64,000 nt of DNA, taken from Enoplolaimus lenunculus (lineage: Eukaryota > Nematoda > Enoplea > Enoplida > Thoracostomopsidae). The DNA lies in NCBI GenBank assembly GCA_030248215.1, contig JASANG010000031.1, forward strand, positions 62,001 to 126,000, in the 5' to 3' direction. The notes under the pieces were generated by a model, which saw only the letters and a list, made by a program, of their open reading frames with translations, searched no databases and was not told the origin of the DNA. This document shows, in pieces, positions 1-27,243 of the stretch; positions within the stretch are counted from its first letter, which is position 1, and every line of letters starts with the position of its first letter. Both the position numbers and the translations under genes were made by a program.

Positions 1-122
1 TTAATTTTTGAAATTTTCCACTCAAAAACCTTACCATTTGTCTCGTTTTTTATAATATTCAACTGTGAAACAATTTATTGTGAACGACGTATTAAAGTTA
101 GGATTGCTCCGGATCTCATAAT

Positions 123-735
123 CAGCCGGCGTGTTTGTCCAAAAATGGTTTCATTTTAAAATTCTTTTTGCGTATTTGAACTTTTCATGACCTCTCCTAA
201 TAATTATTGCACACCCCAATTTTGAATATTTGAACAATCTGGTTTGTAACGTTTGAATCTTTCCTTGGGAGCGAAATTTTTTTCGTCAAAAAATGTACAA
301 TTTTTATACCAATCAACGCAGCTTGTCGAATTCTGGCTAATAAGCCTAAATACACCGAAATCCAGCTGAGTGTTTACGAGTTATGTGCAAAAACCAAACT
401 CAGAACTTACGTCCTCTGCGATGGCAGTTAAACTTTGTGGATTAAAACGTAATGTTTGTTTTTGCTCGTGTACGAATAGTTGGATTCAGGTGTATTTATG
501 CTTATTACAATTAGCTTGCCAAGTTGCGTCGGTTGATATATGAAAATTTGAGGATTTTTTGACGAAAATTTTTCTAGTCCTAAGGGAAGCTGTAAACCTT
601 TAAAAATGGAATTTCTCAAATATTTGTAAAATTAAGAGTGTAAAAATCTGAGTAGACCATCATGAGAAGCTGTCAAATATGCAAAAATTTTCAATATCCA
701 ACCATTGTCGGAGCAAAAGCCAGCTGACGGATTAT
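123..735. mobile_element. Family K MITE, copy 1
   Basis: Inverted ends: AAAATGGTTTCATTTTAAAA with TTTTTGCGTATTTGAACTTTTCATGA on the left, mirrored on the right by CATGAGAAGCTGTCAAATATG and CCATTGTCGG. Related copies at 11930, 17866 and 45895. No coding frame. Confidence 0.55.
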
Positions 736-905
736 CGACAGGATCGTGTCAGTTATATATGATACATAAACGGCAGGGTAGACTGGGTAAAACGACTTTT
801 AAACTATAAGCATCTAAATTATATCTGACAGGAAAATACGGCATATCATAAGAGAAGAAAAAACAGAAAAGCACCAAAAAAACTGTATACCACTGAAGAA
901 TATGA

Positions 906-1060
906 CGACAATTCGTCACCCACGCCAACTTGTAATCCAAAATTTCATCGACTCGACAATTTGTCGCTCTTCCTTAGGATTTACGTTTCGGACTTATGCT
1001 TAAATATATTCACACGCTTTAGGATGCTACTGGCTGACGAATTTGTCGGAGATTCTCTTT
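906..1060. repeat. Dispersed repeat with GACGAATTGTCG motifs
   Basis: Contains CGACTCGACAATTTGTCG and CTTTAGGATGCTACTGGC; the same words recur in opposite orientation at 9055-9425. Function unknown. Confidence 0.4.
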
Positions 1061-1144
1061 GAAGTCAACTGTAGTTTAAAAGCGGATAGCATTCTGTCTT
1101 GCGGTTCAGACAAGTAATAAAATAGAAAATAGGAGCTGCTATAT

Positions 1145-1448
1145 GGGTTGCGCTATATTTTCGTTGACGTCCGGCGTCGTCCGTCACCCCTACAGCGCCG
1201 TCCGTCACCGTGCATCAGCCGTTCGGCGTCGTCTGTCACTCGCACGGCGCCGTCCGTCACCCGTCCGTAGTCGTCTGTCACTCGCACGGCGCCGTCCGTC
1301 ACCCGTCCGTCGTCGTCTGTCACTCGCACGGCGCCGTCCGTTACCGTACGGTGTCGTACGCAAATGGTACGAACGGTGACGGACGGCGCCGTTTGGTTGA
1401 CACACGGTGATGACGGACGGGGTCGGACGTCAAGTATAGCGCAACCCT
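1145..1448. mobile_element. Family B MITE with GC-rich internal tandem repeat
   Basis: Ends GGGTTGCGCTATA and TATAGCGCAACCC are inverted repeats. The interior is a tandem array of CCGTCCGTCACCCGTCCGTC and CTCGCACGGCGC blocks, far more GC-rich than the flanks. The Arg-rich open frames in it are repeat artefacts. Confidence 0.8.
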
Positions 1449-1619
1449 AATCGTTATAAAACGATATTTTAAGCTATGATGTTACGTGGTGAAGCAAATA
1501 GGTAAAGACATACCAGAATAAGTCTTTCTATTGGTTTAGGCTCTCACTTTAGCATTCTGTTTAAAATTAGCTATAGTCTTAAGATTTGCAGTCTGGAGTA
1601 AGCAGAATAAGCTAGAGTG

Positions 1620-2037
1620 ATAATAAGAGCCCGGGTCATTAGTTTCTGCCTGAATCAATAGAAGTAGTCCGTTTCTATAATTACAGTCCGCAAATGGATA
1701 GAGTCCAAAATTACTAATTAGGCCATAGACATCAATTACCGTAATTAGATTGCTTAAACCGTTTCTGGGCCAAATTAACATCAGTACAGAATTTGATTCA
1801 TCACTCAAAGTATAATGTTAGCTGTATTCATAGGAGCACAATAGAACTTTAAAAGGTATATATTACCTAACCTTATGAACTAAACCGTAGCCTGGAATAT
1901 GTTAAAGGTATGTGGTCCAAATCAACGGAGCGGATCTAAAAAATAAATAACAGTCCGTAACCCAAATAGTGAGTGGGGATACCTTTTGGAGACGAGAAAT
2001 AAAGCATCAGTTTGCCTACCCCTTATTTGGGCACATT
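1620..2037. mobile_element. Family F element, diverged copy
   Basis: AATAAGAG near the left end, the AGAGTCCAAAA / CATAGACATCAATTA interior and the right part ending CCCCTTATTTGGGCAC match the full copy at 26434-26873. Old and degenerate. Confidence 0.5.
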
Positions 2038-2205
2038 TAGCATCTATGATACTGTTTTCTGGTTTGGTGATTTTCATATTTTGTTCTTTGAATAGAAGGA
2101 TGGGACACAGTTTGCATACAACCGGATATAATTTAACTGTACAATGGTTACCGACAACAAAAACATATTAATTCTCAATAAATAATGTATCTTTAGACAC
2201 TGAAA

Positions 2206-2340
2206 CCCATGTAAAGATCAGGGATGGAACGTTTTTTCTGCGGACTGAAAGCTTTAGACTAATTTTTTTTGCTTACATTTCGGTTTAGGCTTAGGAATAT
2301 GCATATTCTACTGTTACGACCCTGTTCTTTACATTGGTTG
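2206..2340. mobile_element. Family A (TTAGGC) MITE, short copy
   Basis: Left end ACCCATGTAAAGATCAGGG and right end CCCTGTTCTTTACATTGG are inverted repeats; the interior retains only one or two TTAGGC units. Confidence 0.65.
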
Positions 2341-2451
2341 TTACGTGTAACATTTTATGATTACATATTTGTGACGTTTGAACGATAGGCATATATAAAG
2401 GCAGTAAGGCAGTAGTTAGAGTTAACCGCAAAGTTAGGTAAAACAAGTCTG

Positions 2452-2601
2452 TAGCCAGTCCACCTTGCTAGAGGGGGCTAAAAAATTTTTCAGGAGGGAC
2501 ATTTAAAGGTTTTCAATGACTTACTAGCAATGCTAAAAATCTTCTATGGGAGGCCAAAATTTTTCCAGGGTGGGTGAGTGTCACTGGCACCTTGCTTAGA
2601 T
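2452..2601. mobile_element. Family H short repeat
   Basis: Starts GTAGCCAGTCCACCTTGCTA, contains AAAAAATTTTTCAGGAGGG, GACTTACTAGCAATG and CCAGGGTGG. One of about a dozen roughly 150-bp copies in the window. Confidence 0.6.
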
Positions 2602-2799
2602 ACGGGTCCAACGTAAAACTTCAAATAAAGGTACTCGATGGTACAAAGATCTCTATGGGTGTGTAGCATCAGTAAAAGATTCAAAATCATTTAAAAGCAA
2701 AAATCAATAAACGTCTTTCTGGGCAGAGCTAACATTGAAATGCTTCGAATGATTTAGGGTAGCGGTATAATTATTTCCAAAAATTTTAATGTCTTCCAG

Positions 2800-3192
2800 T
2801 GCCGTCCGTCGCCGTTCGCCACCGTCTGTCACAGTCAGTCACCGCACTGAAAATTCCAGTGAGTTGATGAGCTGAACTACTCATTCTGAGTTAGGACTAT
2901 CAGAACTCACAATTCTGAGTTAATTCAACTTGTTCTGATTTAGTTAAGCAACTCACCCGGAGTCAACTCAACTCACAGTGAGAATCGAGTCATCTCAGAT
3001 TGGGTTAAAGTTTACTGTTTTTAACTCAGAAATAACTAACTTTCCGTTAGAGTTGATTAATTAACTCATTGGAATTTACAGTGCGTGCGGCATCGTGTGT
3101 GAGAATTACTCGCGCACAATACTGTACAATGACGGAGGGTGGTGACGGATGCCGATGGACGGCATATTACGGTAACAGACGGCACCCGGAAG
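2800..3192. mobile_element. Family B remnant interrupted by a family D element
   Basis: GTGCCGTCCGTCGCCGTTCG on the left and GGTGACGGATGCCGATGGAC on the right are family B interior sequence, separated by the family D copy at 2845-3083. Confidence 0.6.
2845..3083. mobile_element. Family D MITE nested in family B
   Basis: CACTGAAAATTCCAGTGAG and GGAATTTACAGTG ends enclose many GAGTTGA/AACTCA words. Inserted in family B sequence. Confidence 0.7.
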
Positions 3193-4040
3193 ATACTAAT
3201 TTTTCCAAAAGGGATAGCGACTCCCTGATAGATGACTAAATCTACGTGTGATTTTAATAATAAACATTAGTTATTCTGGCTTGATTGCCAATTTTTGAAA
3301 GTTGTATTAATATTTAAAAAAAGTTTACATCCTTCACGAACGGTGTATACCAGTATTGCTGGTTATCAAAACATTATTATTGCAAGCACCGGTGTAGCCG
3401 TGGATCTAAATTTAGGGGGCCATTCCTTTGTATCCCCGTCAGTTTAATTTTTGCCACCGGGATTTTTAGATACGTTTTCAGTTGGTAAACACAAGATACA
3501 TTCTTTTAATGTTTTTTCAGGACATTACAAGGTCATTTCTATAATCTTGGCTACGCCCATGACTGCAAATAGCAAAAAAAGACTAAGATTCAAATAGATA
3601 TGTATTTCGTTTACACAGCTCAATAATAACACGAGTTAACGGTGTAAATCCTAATAAAACCTTCAGTTCAGTGAAGGCGGCGTTGTGCCCTTACCAAACA
3701 ATGTTTTATGGTAAAAGGTCCCTATCTTACAATTTTTTGGCGTCACAAAAATTACATTTGTACTTTTCGCTAGTGAGTTTTTGTAACGTATCATTGCGCC
3801 TTCGAGTCAGACATTTCTAGACCCTTTACAGGGTACATATTGATTTAGCTAAATCGTTTTAAATAGCTTACCCAAATTATTAGACCTTCTCTGGTTCGAA
3901 ATTAATATTTTGAAAAATTCGTTTTACAATTAATAGGTTTCATATGCTTAACCCCTTCTCACATAGAGTTGACTATGAGCAACTCAACGCAGTGCGTACA
4001 CAAAACTTCCCTCCCACTTTTCACCATTCCACCCTACAAA
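3193..4040. other. No gene or clear repeat seen
   Basis: AT-rich sequence without a convincing coding frame, splice-bounded exon or recognised MITE end. Confidence 0.4.
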
Positions 4041-4123
4041 CCCCACCCCCCCCCCCCCCCCCCCCTCCCCCCCCCCCCCCCCCCCCCCCCTCCCCCCCCC
4101 CCCCCCCCGCCCCCCCCCCCCCC
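4041..4123. repeat. Poly-C tract
   Basis: About 80 bases of almost pure C on the plus strand, with isolated T, A and G. The Pro-rich open frame over it is an artefact. Such tracts are often mis-sized in assemblies. Confidence 0.9.
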
Positions 4124-4407
4124 AAGATGAAACTGAAAATATTCATGTGATAAAGGGTTAACCGCTACGTTAACGATATATTTTTTAAATGCAAAACATC
4201 ATTACGAAAACACACTGCAACTCTGGACTGCAATTATCGCTTCATTCAGTTGAACTGAACAAGCAAACAAGACAATAACAATCAGTCACACGTTCGTTGA
4301 AAAAAATACATAATTTTTGACACAGTTAATACTGCAAAATACGCATATCAATACAATATAGGCACCGTCAATTATTTTGATTACATACATGCGAGGGTGG
4401 GACAACT

Positions 4408-4480
4408 AAGGGTGGCGCTATACTTTTGATGACGTCCGTCACCGTCCGGTGGCGTCGTTCGGTACCGTACCATAAGCCAC
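4408..4480. mobile_element. Family B MITE, left end only
   Basis: AGGGTGGCGCTATACTTTTG followed by GACGTCCGTCACCGTCCGG, then breaks off near 4480. Confidence 0.6.
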
Positions 4481-4571
4481 GATCATTACCTTATGGGATT
4501 GGATAAAACAAAAATTTTTTGACATGCGGAAGCTAGAACAGTTAGTTTGAGCTAATAGTAATCAGCGGCGT

Positions 4572-4740
4572 CAGCAGGTCCGTAGCTTGCTTATCTTGCT
4601 AGGTCGGGCAAAAAATTTTTCAGGAGGGGTATTCAAGGGTTTTCCATGAGTTACAAGTAAAGTTGAAAACTTTTTAGGGGGCCCAAAATTTTCCAGGGGG
4701 GTACTGAGCCCCCCTGGTTCCTTCTTGGCTACAGGCCTGA
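4572..4740. mobile_element. Family H short repeat
   Basis: CAGGTCCGTAGCTTGCTTAT, CAGGAGGGGTATTCAAGGG, CCAGGGGGGTACTGAGCCCC and the closing TTGGCTACAGGCCTG. Confidence 0.65.
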
Positions 4741-5373
4741 GCGTCAGCGAGGAAGGCGTCAAAAAATGTTTCTTAGAAACTTCTTCAACGGTTTTTAGCA
4801 ATTTTTTAATGAGGGAATACCGAAAACCCACTTAAATTTTATACAAAACATGACCCATTTTCAAAAATCATTAGCTACACCAATGATGAATGACCTACTG
4901 TAGTACCTGAAAATTATTACATAAATTACAACTTCGTTCTCCCGAGCAAATCGATCATATTTAGCATTACAGCATTCTATTTGTTCAGGGATGTCATTTT
5001 CCACCAATAGAATAGCTGGATCCACCGTAAACCAAACAGATACATACGCACAAACCGTAAGACACTATTGCAATAATAATGGCACAGCGAATAGCAATAA
5101 AATTTTACCTTATGACCCGTAGGAAGCACGTCCTATGGCCCCAACACCAAATGGATCTGTACCCTCCAACTGCATTCACTTCGTTTACGTTGTTCTAAAC
5201 CTAGGCAAAACGAATATGGATCATAACATCCCGAGTCCACACGCGTTTAATACGTATAGGTGCGTACCTCGTCTTTACACCCTTTCAGGGACTGCTTGTT
5301 ATAATTCTGAATTTCACCCAATACTTAACCTCAGTGCATCTAAAAACAAAATCGCAGCTTTATAGTATATCTA
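4741..5373. other. No gene seen
   Basis: No recognised repeat. A short minus-strand frame ending at about 5118 is open but has no credible acceptor. I saw no KH-like sequence here, which bears on the missing third KH domain of the PCBP gene. Confidence 0.4.
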
Positions 5374-5635
5374 CACTGTAAATTGCATTGAGTTGCTTTT
5401 AACTCAGAGTGAGTTGAATTACTCAGTCTGCGTTAGGACTACCAGAACTCAGATTTGTGAGTTGATTCAATTCATTCTGAGCTAACTGGTCAACTCACCC
5501 GGAATCATATCAACTGAGAGTGGAAATAAGCTCAACTCAGAGTGAGTTAATGTTTATTGTTATTAACTCAGAAATAACTAACTCACAAGCTGAGTTTAAT
5601 ATTTAACTCATTGGAATTTACAGTGTAAGAGGTCA
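5374..5635. mobile_element. Family D MITE with TA target duplication
   Basis: CACTGTAAATTGCATTGAG to GGAATTTACAGTG, flanked by TA on both sides (5372-5373, 5636-5637), as for Tc1/mariner-type insertion. Lies just downstream of the PCBP poly(A) signal. Confidence 0.8.
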
Positions 5636-5702
5636 ACAAAACAAACGTAAATTTCGCACAAAACATTTAGTTCTAAAATTACGTCTGGCTTGTTAGCGAA
5701 GA

Positions 5703-5708
5703 TTTATT
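5703..5708 (-). terminator. Poly(A) signal of the PCBP gene
   Basis: AATAAA on the minus strand, 88 nt beyond the TGA of the PCBP gene. It supports 5796 as the true end of the coding region rather than an intron boundary. Confidence 0.6.
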
Positions 5709-5795
5709 TCGCTATTATTTATCACATGGCAACCACATTAGATATTTTAGCATCCATCGGTGTACATTTTACTATTCCATTTTCAGATCACATAT

Positions 5796-22107
<16,312 letters not shown>

Positions 22108-22348
22108 TGAGGAACTAAAACTGTTGCTGTTAGTATCTGAAACAGTAATCAGATCCGTATAAAACTGAAGACATCCTGGGATGTTTTATGCCAACAAAAT
22201 TTTTGGTGAACCGAAAAAATTTGGATTTGAACAGGTTTCAGAATGACCGGTTGCATCCTTACAGCCTAAACATTGTTGAAATATATATATTTGTTGAAAA
22301 TTTATTTATAAATTATTAAAAAATAAATAAATATATATAGATATATCA

Positions 22349-22768
22349 GGGTTCAACCGGGATTTCTCTTCTGGCCGGAATTCCAGCTAAAATTCAATTC
22401 CTTTACCTGTTCCTGTTCCGGCGTTCAAAGATGCAGGAACCGGAATTTTTACGGTTTTGTGTCAAATTATATTCATAATCATTTCAATATTTGAAACCTT
22501 GTTGTTACCAATTTTTATTTCTAAATGAGTGTTTTTGCAATTAGTTCATTTTTTAATAAAGCTGTTTGATTAAAAATCTGATGCGATTTCCCAAAACTTT
22601 ACGCAGAAATAGCTCAAAATTCGCTTAAACCGTTTTTTGGTAAGTTTTCTGAACAATTCAATAGCAATTCGGTGATAAAAAATATTTCAAATTCCAGTTC
22701 CTGTTCCGGTTCCGGTTCCTGCATAGAAATTCAATATTCCTGTTCCTGTTAATTTCTGAAATATCTAA
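22349..22768. mobile_element. GTTCCTGTTCCGG-rich repeat element
   Basis: CAGGGTTCAACCGGGATTTC at the left, repeated CCTGTTCCTGTTCCGG words in both halves (GTTCCGGTTCCGGTTCCTGC at the right). Lies upstream of the PCBP start. Confidence 0.45.
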
Positions 22769-23070
22769 ACCTTGGCTGGCACTGAAATATTGCTATTTCG
22801 TCTACAAGTTAGAATTCGAAACCCTATAACCATCCGCTGAGATTCGTTATCCGGCAGATTTTCACGATTTGTGGAGATTTTGTGCTGTACATAATCGTAT
22901 TAATTAATTGCACTCTGTGTATTGCGTATTCATCGTGCACGCAGTTTGCACTTTGTTGTGTATAGTATACTCTATATGGCAAGTGGTTGATACTTGAAAG
23001 CAAAAATCAAAACCGTAGGATAGTCGGGGTTCCCCAAAACAGGTCCGATGGGACTCAACTATAAAATGTT

Positions 23071-23204
23071 TTACAGCTCTTCCAGTCCGCAAAAAATAGC
23101 CACCAATTGAGCGGTTTGGGAACGCGTATCCGCTACCACTGATTTAAGTAAATAAGCTGCCCGGCTTGGATCAAGTTGAATCCATAGCGTTTCTCGCTTA
23201 CCTT
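23071..23204 (-). CDS. Candidate terminal exon or degenerate gene piece, unidentified
   Basis: After ATTTAG at 23205, 134 nt encode 43 residues (including KRETLWIQLDPSRAAYLLKS and ending ELVAIFCGLEEL-like text) before TAA at 23071-23073. Immediately upstream, another frame starting with ATG at about 23255 is open for 20 codons (MSKTNQVSRVTEETIELVKI) and stops just before a strong donor-like AAG/GTAAGC. Either this is a short intron-containing gene end or a host gene fragment with a one-base slip in the stretch around 23205-23222. Composition looks coding; the family is not recognised. Confidence 0.35.
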
Positions 23205-23646
23205 CTAAATTTTGACCAATTCAATAGTTTCTTCAGTTACTCGTGAGACTTGGTTCGTTTTGCTCATGAATGTATTTGCAAAATGTTTCAAAATTAAAAT
23301 AATTTGTAACTTTTTGTTATTATTCTATCAAATACTGTGTTTTTAATAGTTTGTTTTTAAATTATCCACATTCCGGTGAACGTCTAAAATTTGTATTCCT
23401 CAATCAAGCGATAAGCATTGTATAGAGAATCCATATTTGATTTGGTCTGCATTTTGTGGTGCCGAAATATTATCGTTCCCTTGGATTGAGTGATTTTTTT
23501 ACTGTACTGTTAAATATTTAAGCAAATGTTTTATCTAAAATAAAAATCATATTGTTAACGGAAACGGTCAAATTGCGCTGGTACACACTCTTTAGGCAAC
23601 CTAAGACTAAGCCGAAGCCTAAAGTGGATCGTTATAACAGTCAGTA

Positions 23647-23867
23647 CACTGCAAAAAATGATGAGTCAAATTGACTGTTTAAAAATAGGCTTTTCAGGAC
23701 TACACTAACTGAGTCCAAATTCGACTCCGCCAGAGTCAAATTCGACTAACTGAGTCGCTCGGTGAACCGAATTTGAATCTGACGGAGTCGAATTTTGACT
23801 CAGTTTGTGTAGTCAGGAAAAGCCTATTTCGGAAGGAGTCAATTTGACTCACCATTTTTTTGCGGTG
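23647..23867. mobile_element. Family C foldback MITE with TA target duplication
   Basis: CACTGCAAAAAATGATGAGT to ACCATTTTTTTGCGGTG, TA on both sides (23645-23646, 23868-23869). Nearly palindromic over the whole length. Confidence 0.85.
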
Positions 23868-24211
23868 TACACGACCGGTATTTACAGACATAGATTACTA
23901 AATTACATTTTGTGTCAAAACCGAAACGTAAAAATCACTCACAGGTGCACGGACCAGCGAGGCTGTGATGCTTATATTATAGAGTGAAATTCGGCAAAAT
24001 ATGTTTGGTTAATTTCAGCCCCAAATAAAAAAATCTGTACAGCCATCGCGGCATTAATATTTCTGTCAATTTTTTCAGATTATGATTTTTCCAATTCAAA
24101 ATAATATTCTGTAATCCGTATTTTTCGAGTCAAAAATTTACCAAAAACATTTTCTAAAATACCGACTCAAACACAGGCAAATATCCTCATACACCACAGA
24201 GTTTACCGTGG

Positions 24212-24221
24212 TTTATTTATT
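24212..24221 (-). terminator. Overlapping poly(A) signals behind the candidate exon at 24232
   Basis: Minus strand reads AATAAATAAA (two overlapping AATAAA hexamers) 10-20 nt downstream of the TAA stop at 24232. Confidence 0.45.
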
Positions 24222-24231
24222 GACACAACGG

Positions 24232-24495
24232 TTATTTTGCACACAAAATATAATTCAATCTGTGATATTCGCGTTTGAAATCGTTCACCGCCGGCACATA
24301 TACATCTACGTTCACGTGTTCACAATATTCCAATTGTAAATATTGCTTTGGCTCATCCAGAAGCGCGGTTAGGTTTTGGTCATCCGTGCTCACAGATGCC
24401 CTTGTATTGAACCTAAATTTGCCTAATTTAAACCCCTGAAGCAATATTTTTGCTGCTGCAAACTGTGTACGCAGACCAAAACGTGTCGCTCTCTT
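24232..24495 (-). CDS. Candidate terminal exon, unidentified, with poly(A) signal
   Basis: A minus-strand frame open for about 87 codons, ending YHRLNYILCAK then TAA at 24232-24234. It contains LTALLDEPKQYLQLEYCEH and looks like globular coding sequence. No ATG starts the frame: it is bounded upstream by TAG at about 24496, which could itself be the AG of an acceptor; other acceptor AGs lie inside. AATAAATAAA starts about 10 nt after the stop, as expected for a compact gene end. Upstream exons were not located. Confidence 0.4.
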   Translation of the reverse strand, partial: KRATRFGLRTQFAAAKILLQGFKLGKFRFNTRASVSTDDQNLTALLDEPKQYLQLEYCEHVNVDVYVPAVNDFKREYHRLNYILCAK

Positions 24496-24718
24496 CTAAT
24501 CGAAGTTTTCCGGCTTGTATGGCGCGGGCCTGTGTTAAATATTAGGGCGTGAACCATGGAACCAAAAATAAATATTTGCCTGATAAACCAGTGTAAGATT
24601 GCTGCGGTACAGGAAATTAGGTTCAGTAATTTTGATTTCGAACCGTTTTACAGGTTCAACGAGGGTTTGTTTGATGTTGGTTGCGTTCGTGAATAGTAGT
24701 TATATTATTGGTTAGTTT

Positions 24719-24990
24719 AATCAAGAGTGCACGATACAAGAGTATATGCAAAATTCTTGGGTTCCGTATGGTACAAAATGTACCACCGGACGTTTTGTGT
24801 TTGGCCGACGACAATTTAGAGGGGGGTCGATCCTAAATGAAATTATAAGCGGATCGTTTTTGATGCTGCATACGTACAGTTGTATGGTTTGCAAAAATTG
24901 CACCAAATAAGGGGGTTAGCTAAAAATGCAACGTGCGCTGGATACATTCTTTTCTACACAAAATCTACTCAGTTGCACGCTGTTGTAAAA
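24719..24990. mobile_element. Family J element, diverged
   Basis: ATCAAGAGTGCACGATACAA and GAGGGGGGTCGATCC, later AAAAATGCAACGTGCGCTGG and AGTTGCACGCTGTTGTAAAA, inverted as in the intact copy. Confidence 0.55.
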
Positions 24991-25423
24991 AGAGTCATTA
25001 TCCGCTGGTGGGTTTTATCCAGCAATAAATGTGTAGACAGCTATAAACAAGTAATAATTGCAGCACGGCTATACGTTCTTCCGAGATACATAGCGCAGTT
25101 TTGTAATTGAAAACCAGCAAACTAAACTATAATTTACCATGATTACTTTGAACTCTTAAACTGGAACCCTATAAAACGCTACGAAAAATTCTCTTACATA
25201 TCAACATTTAAATTCGAATATGTATAATTAAAGCTCGAATGTCCCACGTACGTATGTTACGCACCGTTCCAGCATTATATATACTTTGTTTATAATATTT
25301 TCTTAGAACAGAAACGTAATTGTTCTGTGAAAAGAAACTGTGCATGTAGATTGTTGTGTATTCGGTAACTTTTGCGCATTGCATAAAGCCGGCTGACTAG
25401 TCTATTTTTAGTTTTACCAAGAG

Positions 25424-25746
25424 TGGATGATCACTCTTTATTACAAGAGTGTGCAACTGGGTACATTCTGTGTATTAAAGAATGTACCAGCAAGCGTTGC
25501 ATTTTTGTTCGACCCCCCTCAAAACAAGAGATTAACAATAAAGTATGCTTCAGTACACCTGCCCCCCCCCATTTAAGGGGGGTCAACTATGTTGTTTAAT
25601 CGCACTAAACATGTTTGTATGTGCATACAGACCCCCTAAACAATGGGGGTAGGCCAAAAACGCAACGCGTGCCGGGTACATTCTTTAATGCACAGAATGT
25701 ACACAGTTGCGCACTCTTGTTATAAAGAGTGATCATCCACTCTTGG
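25424..25746. mobile_element. Family J inverted-repeat element, intact
   Basis: AAGAGTGGATGATCACTCTT and ACAAGAGTGTGCAACTGGGT on the left, mirrored by CAGTTGCGCACTCTTGTTAT and AAGAGTGATCATCCACTCTT on the right; inverted repeats of about 90 bp around a GACCCCCCT-containing centre. Confidence 0.8.
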
Positions 25747-25782
25747 TTTTACTTATTACAAATTAAACCCTTCATGGAGAAT

Positions 25783-26340
25783 TTCCAGATCCGCCACTGT
25801 AGCCCTTATATGTAAAAAAAGGATACGCCCTGTAATATTTTGGTGCTACAAGTCGCATGCTTCGGTTAAGCAAGCCCTGTAGTCCTCAAAGTTAGTAAAG
25901 GTTCAAAAATTTCAAAAGCAAAATATACGAATATACATTTTTCTGGCAAAACTATCCATTCATTTGAAATCGGTTTAAGATTTATATTTTATAAGGCTTG
26001 CGTGTTCGCTTGAATTTGTTAATAAATCTCATCTGGCAAATATGTTTTCGGTTTGCTATTAACCTTTTCTCATCACCAGCCGGTCCAGAAATACAAAGGC
26101 ATATACGTTCCTGGTCAGAAAATTTTTGTGCTAAAATTGGTAAACACGTTTATACCATTTCTTATCTTCAGAAAAATTGGCTCATATTTAGCATACGGTA
26201 TGAATCAGAAAAGTTTTTTTGTGATAAAATGGTTAGGTATCTGACAATTTTCACCCTCAGACAATTGGCATACATATAGCGTACAGAAAAACAAATTGCG
26301 TTTCGTAACTTTTGCCAGCCCCTCGTGAGAAATTTTTGCA
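25783..26340. mobile_element. Family P (GGCGGATCC-ended) repeat
   Basis: AATTTCCAGATCCGCCACTG and CAGAAAATTTTTGTGCTAAA; words shared with 37690-37822 and 47140-47435. Boundaries approximate. Confidence 0.4.
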
Positions 26341-26433
26341 TCTGCCGCTGCTCCTATAAATAATTTCTATCTCGTATAACACCTGATTTCAAGTCAGGAT
26401 GCGAATCGCAGCCTATAGGAGTTACGGTGATTA

Positions 26434-26873
26434 CTGTATTGACCCGAATAAGAGGGGGTAATAAGAGGGTGTCCCCATTTTGACTCCGAATCAATAGGAG
26501 TCCGTATCCCTAATAAGAGTCCGTAAGCGGATAGAGTCCCTAAACCCTAATTAGAGTCTATAAATGTCAATTAACCCTAATTGTAGCGCATAAATGACTC
26601 CAGTACTAAATAATTTGAATTCGAAACGTTAAAACGTACTTAAATTTTGAAAGTACATTCCTAAGTATAACCTTGTATTATCGCTCAAGCTATTGACACA
26701 AAACAAATAAACGTTTAATTCATCGGATAATTGCAGTACCGGATATATATCAGAAACGAAGGGTGGCGGAACGTGGGTTAAAAATATACAGTCTGTAACC
26801 GAATAACAAGGGGGGGTACCCTCTGGAGAGGCCAAACAAATATCAGTCCCCCCTCTTATTCGGGTCACTACAG
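26434..26873. mobile_element. Family F inverted-repeat element, full copy with TA duplication
   Basis: CTGTATTGACCCGAATAAG to CTTATTCGGGTCACTACAG, flanked by TA (26432-26433, 26874-26875). 440 bp, no coding frame. Best reference copy for the family. Confidence 0.8.
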
Positions 26874-27243
26874 TACTCAATTTAGCTTTACATATGTGGC
26901 CAGCGAAGAATGTTATCGTTTCGTGGTTATTTTGTACTGCGCATACGCATAGTAATTGTTACATTGCCATTGTGTACTAATTTACGTACCCAGATTGCTT
27001 CTAAGGTACTCACAGTATATTCCGGGCGGGAGTGGATTAATTTCGTTTTGTTGTGTAAAATAAACTCACAAAAATTACACTCTGCAATTTGTAGGTTACC
27101 TGCAAAATTTTGATCAAACCGTTTATGTCAATTATTTCGTATTGGCCGTTTCAAACAAATTAGCTTCGGTGTTTGACACCCCCACTCACTGGTATTACAC
27201 TGGAAAACCCGTCTGCTTAAAGACGATGTAAGCTTAGGTACAA

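Noticed and set aside
1143-1410. Overlapping open frames rich in Arg/His/Val
   Set aside because: They lie in the tandem GC-rich interior of a family B MITE; similar frames appear in the other B copies on both strands.
3944-4150. Proline-rich open frame
   Set aside because: Produced by the poly-C tract at 4041-4123.
5101-5220. Possible extra PCBP exon carrying a third KH domain
   Set aside because: The minus-strand frame ending near 5118 has no KH signature (no GXXG loop) and no good acceptor, and the poly(A) signal at 5703 lies before it.
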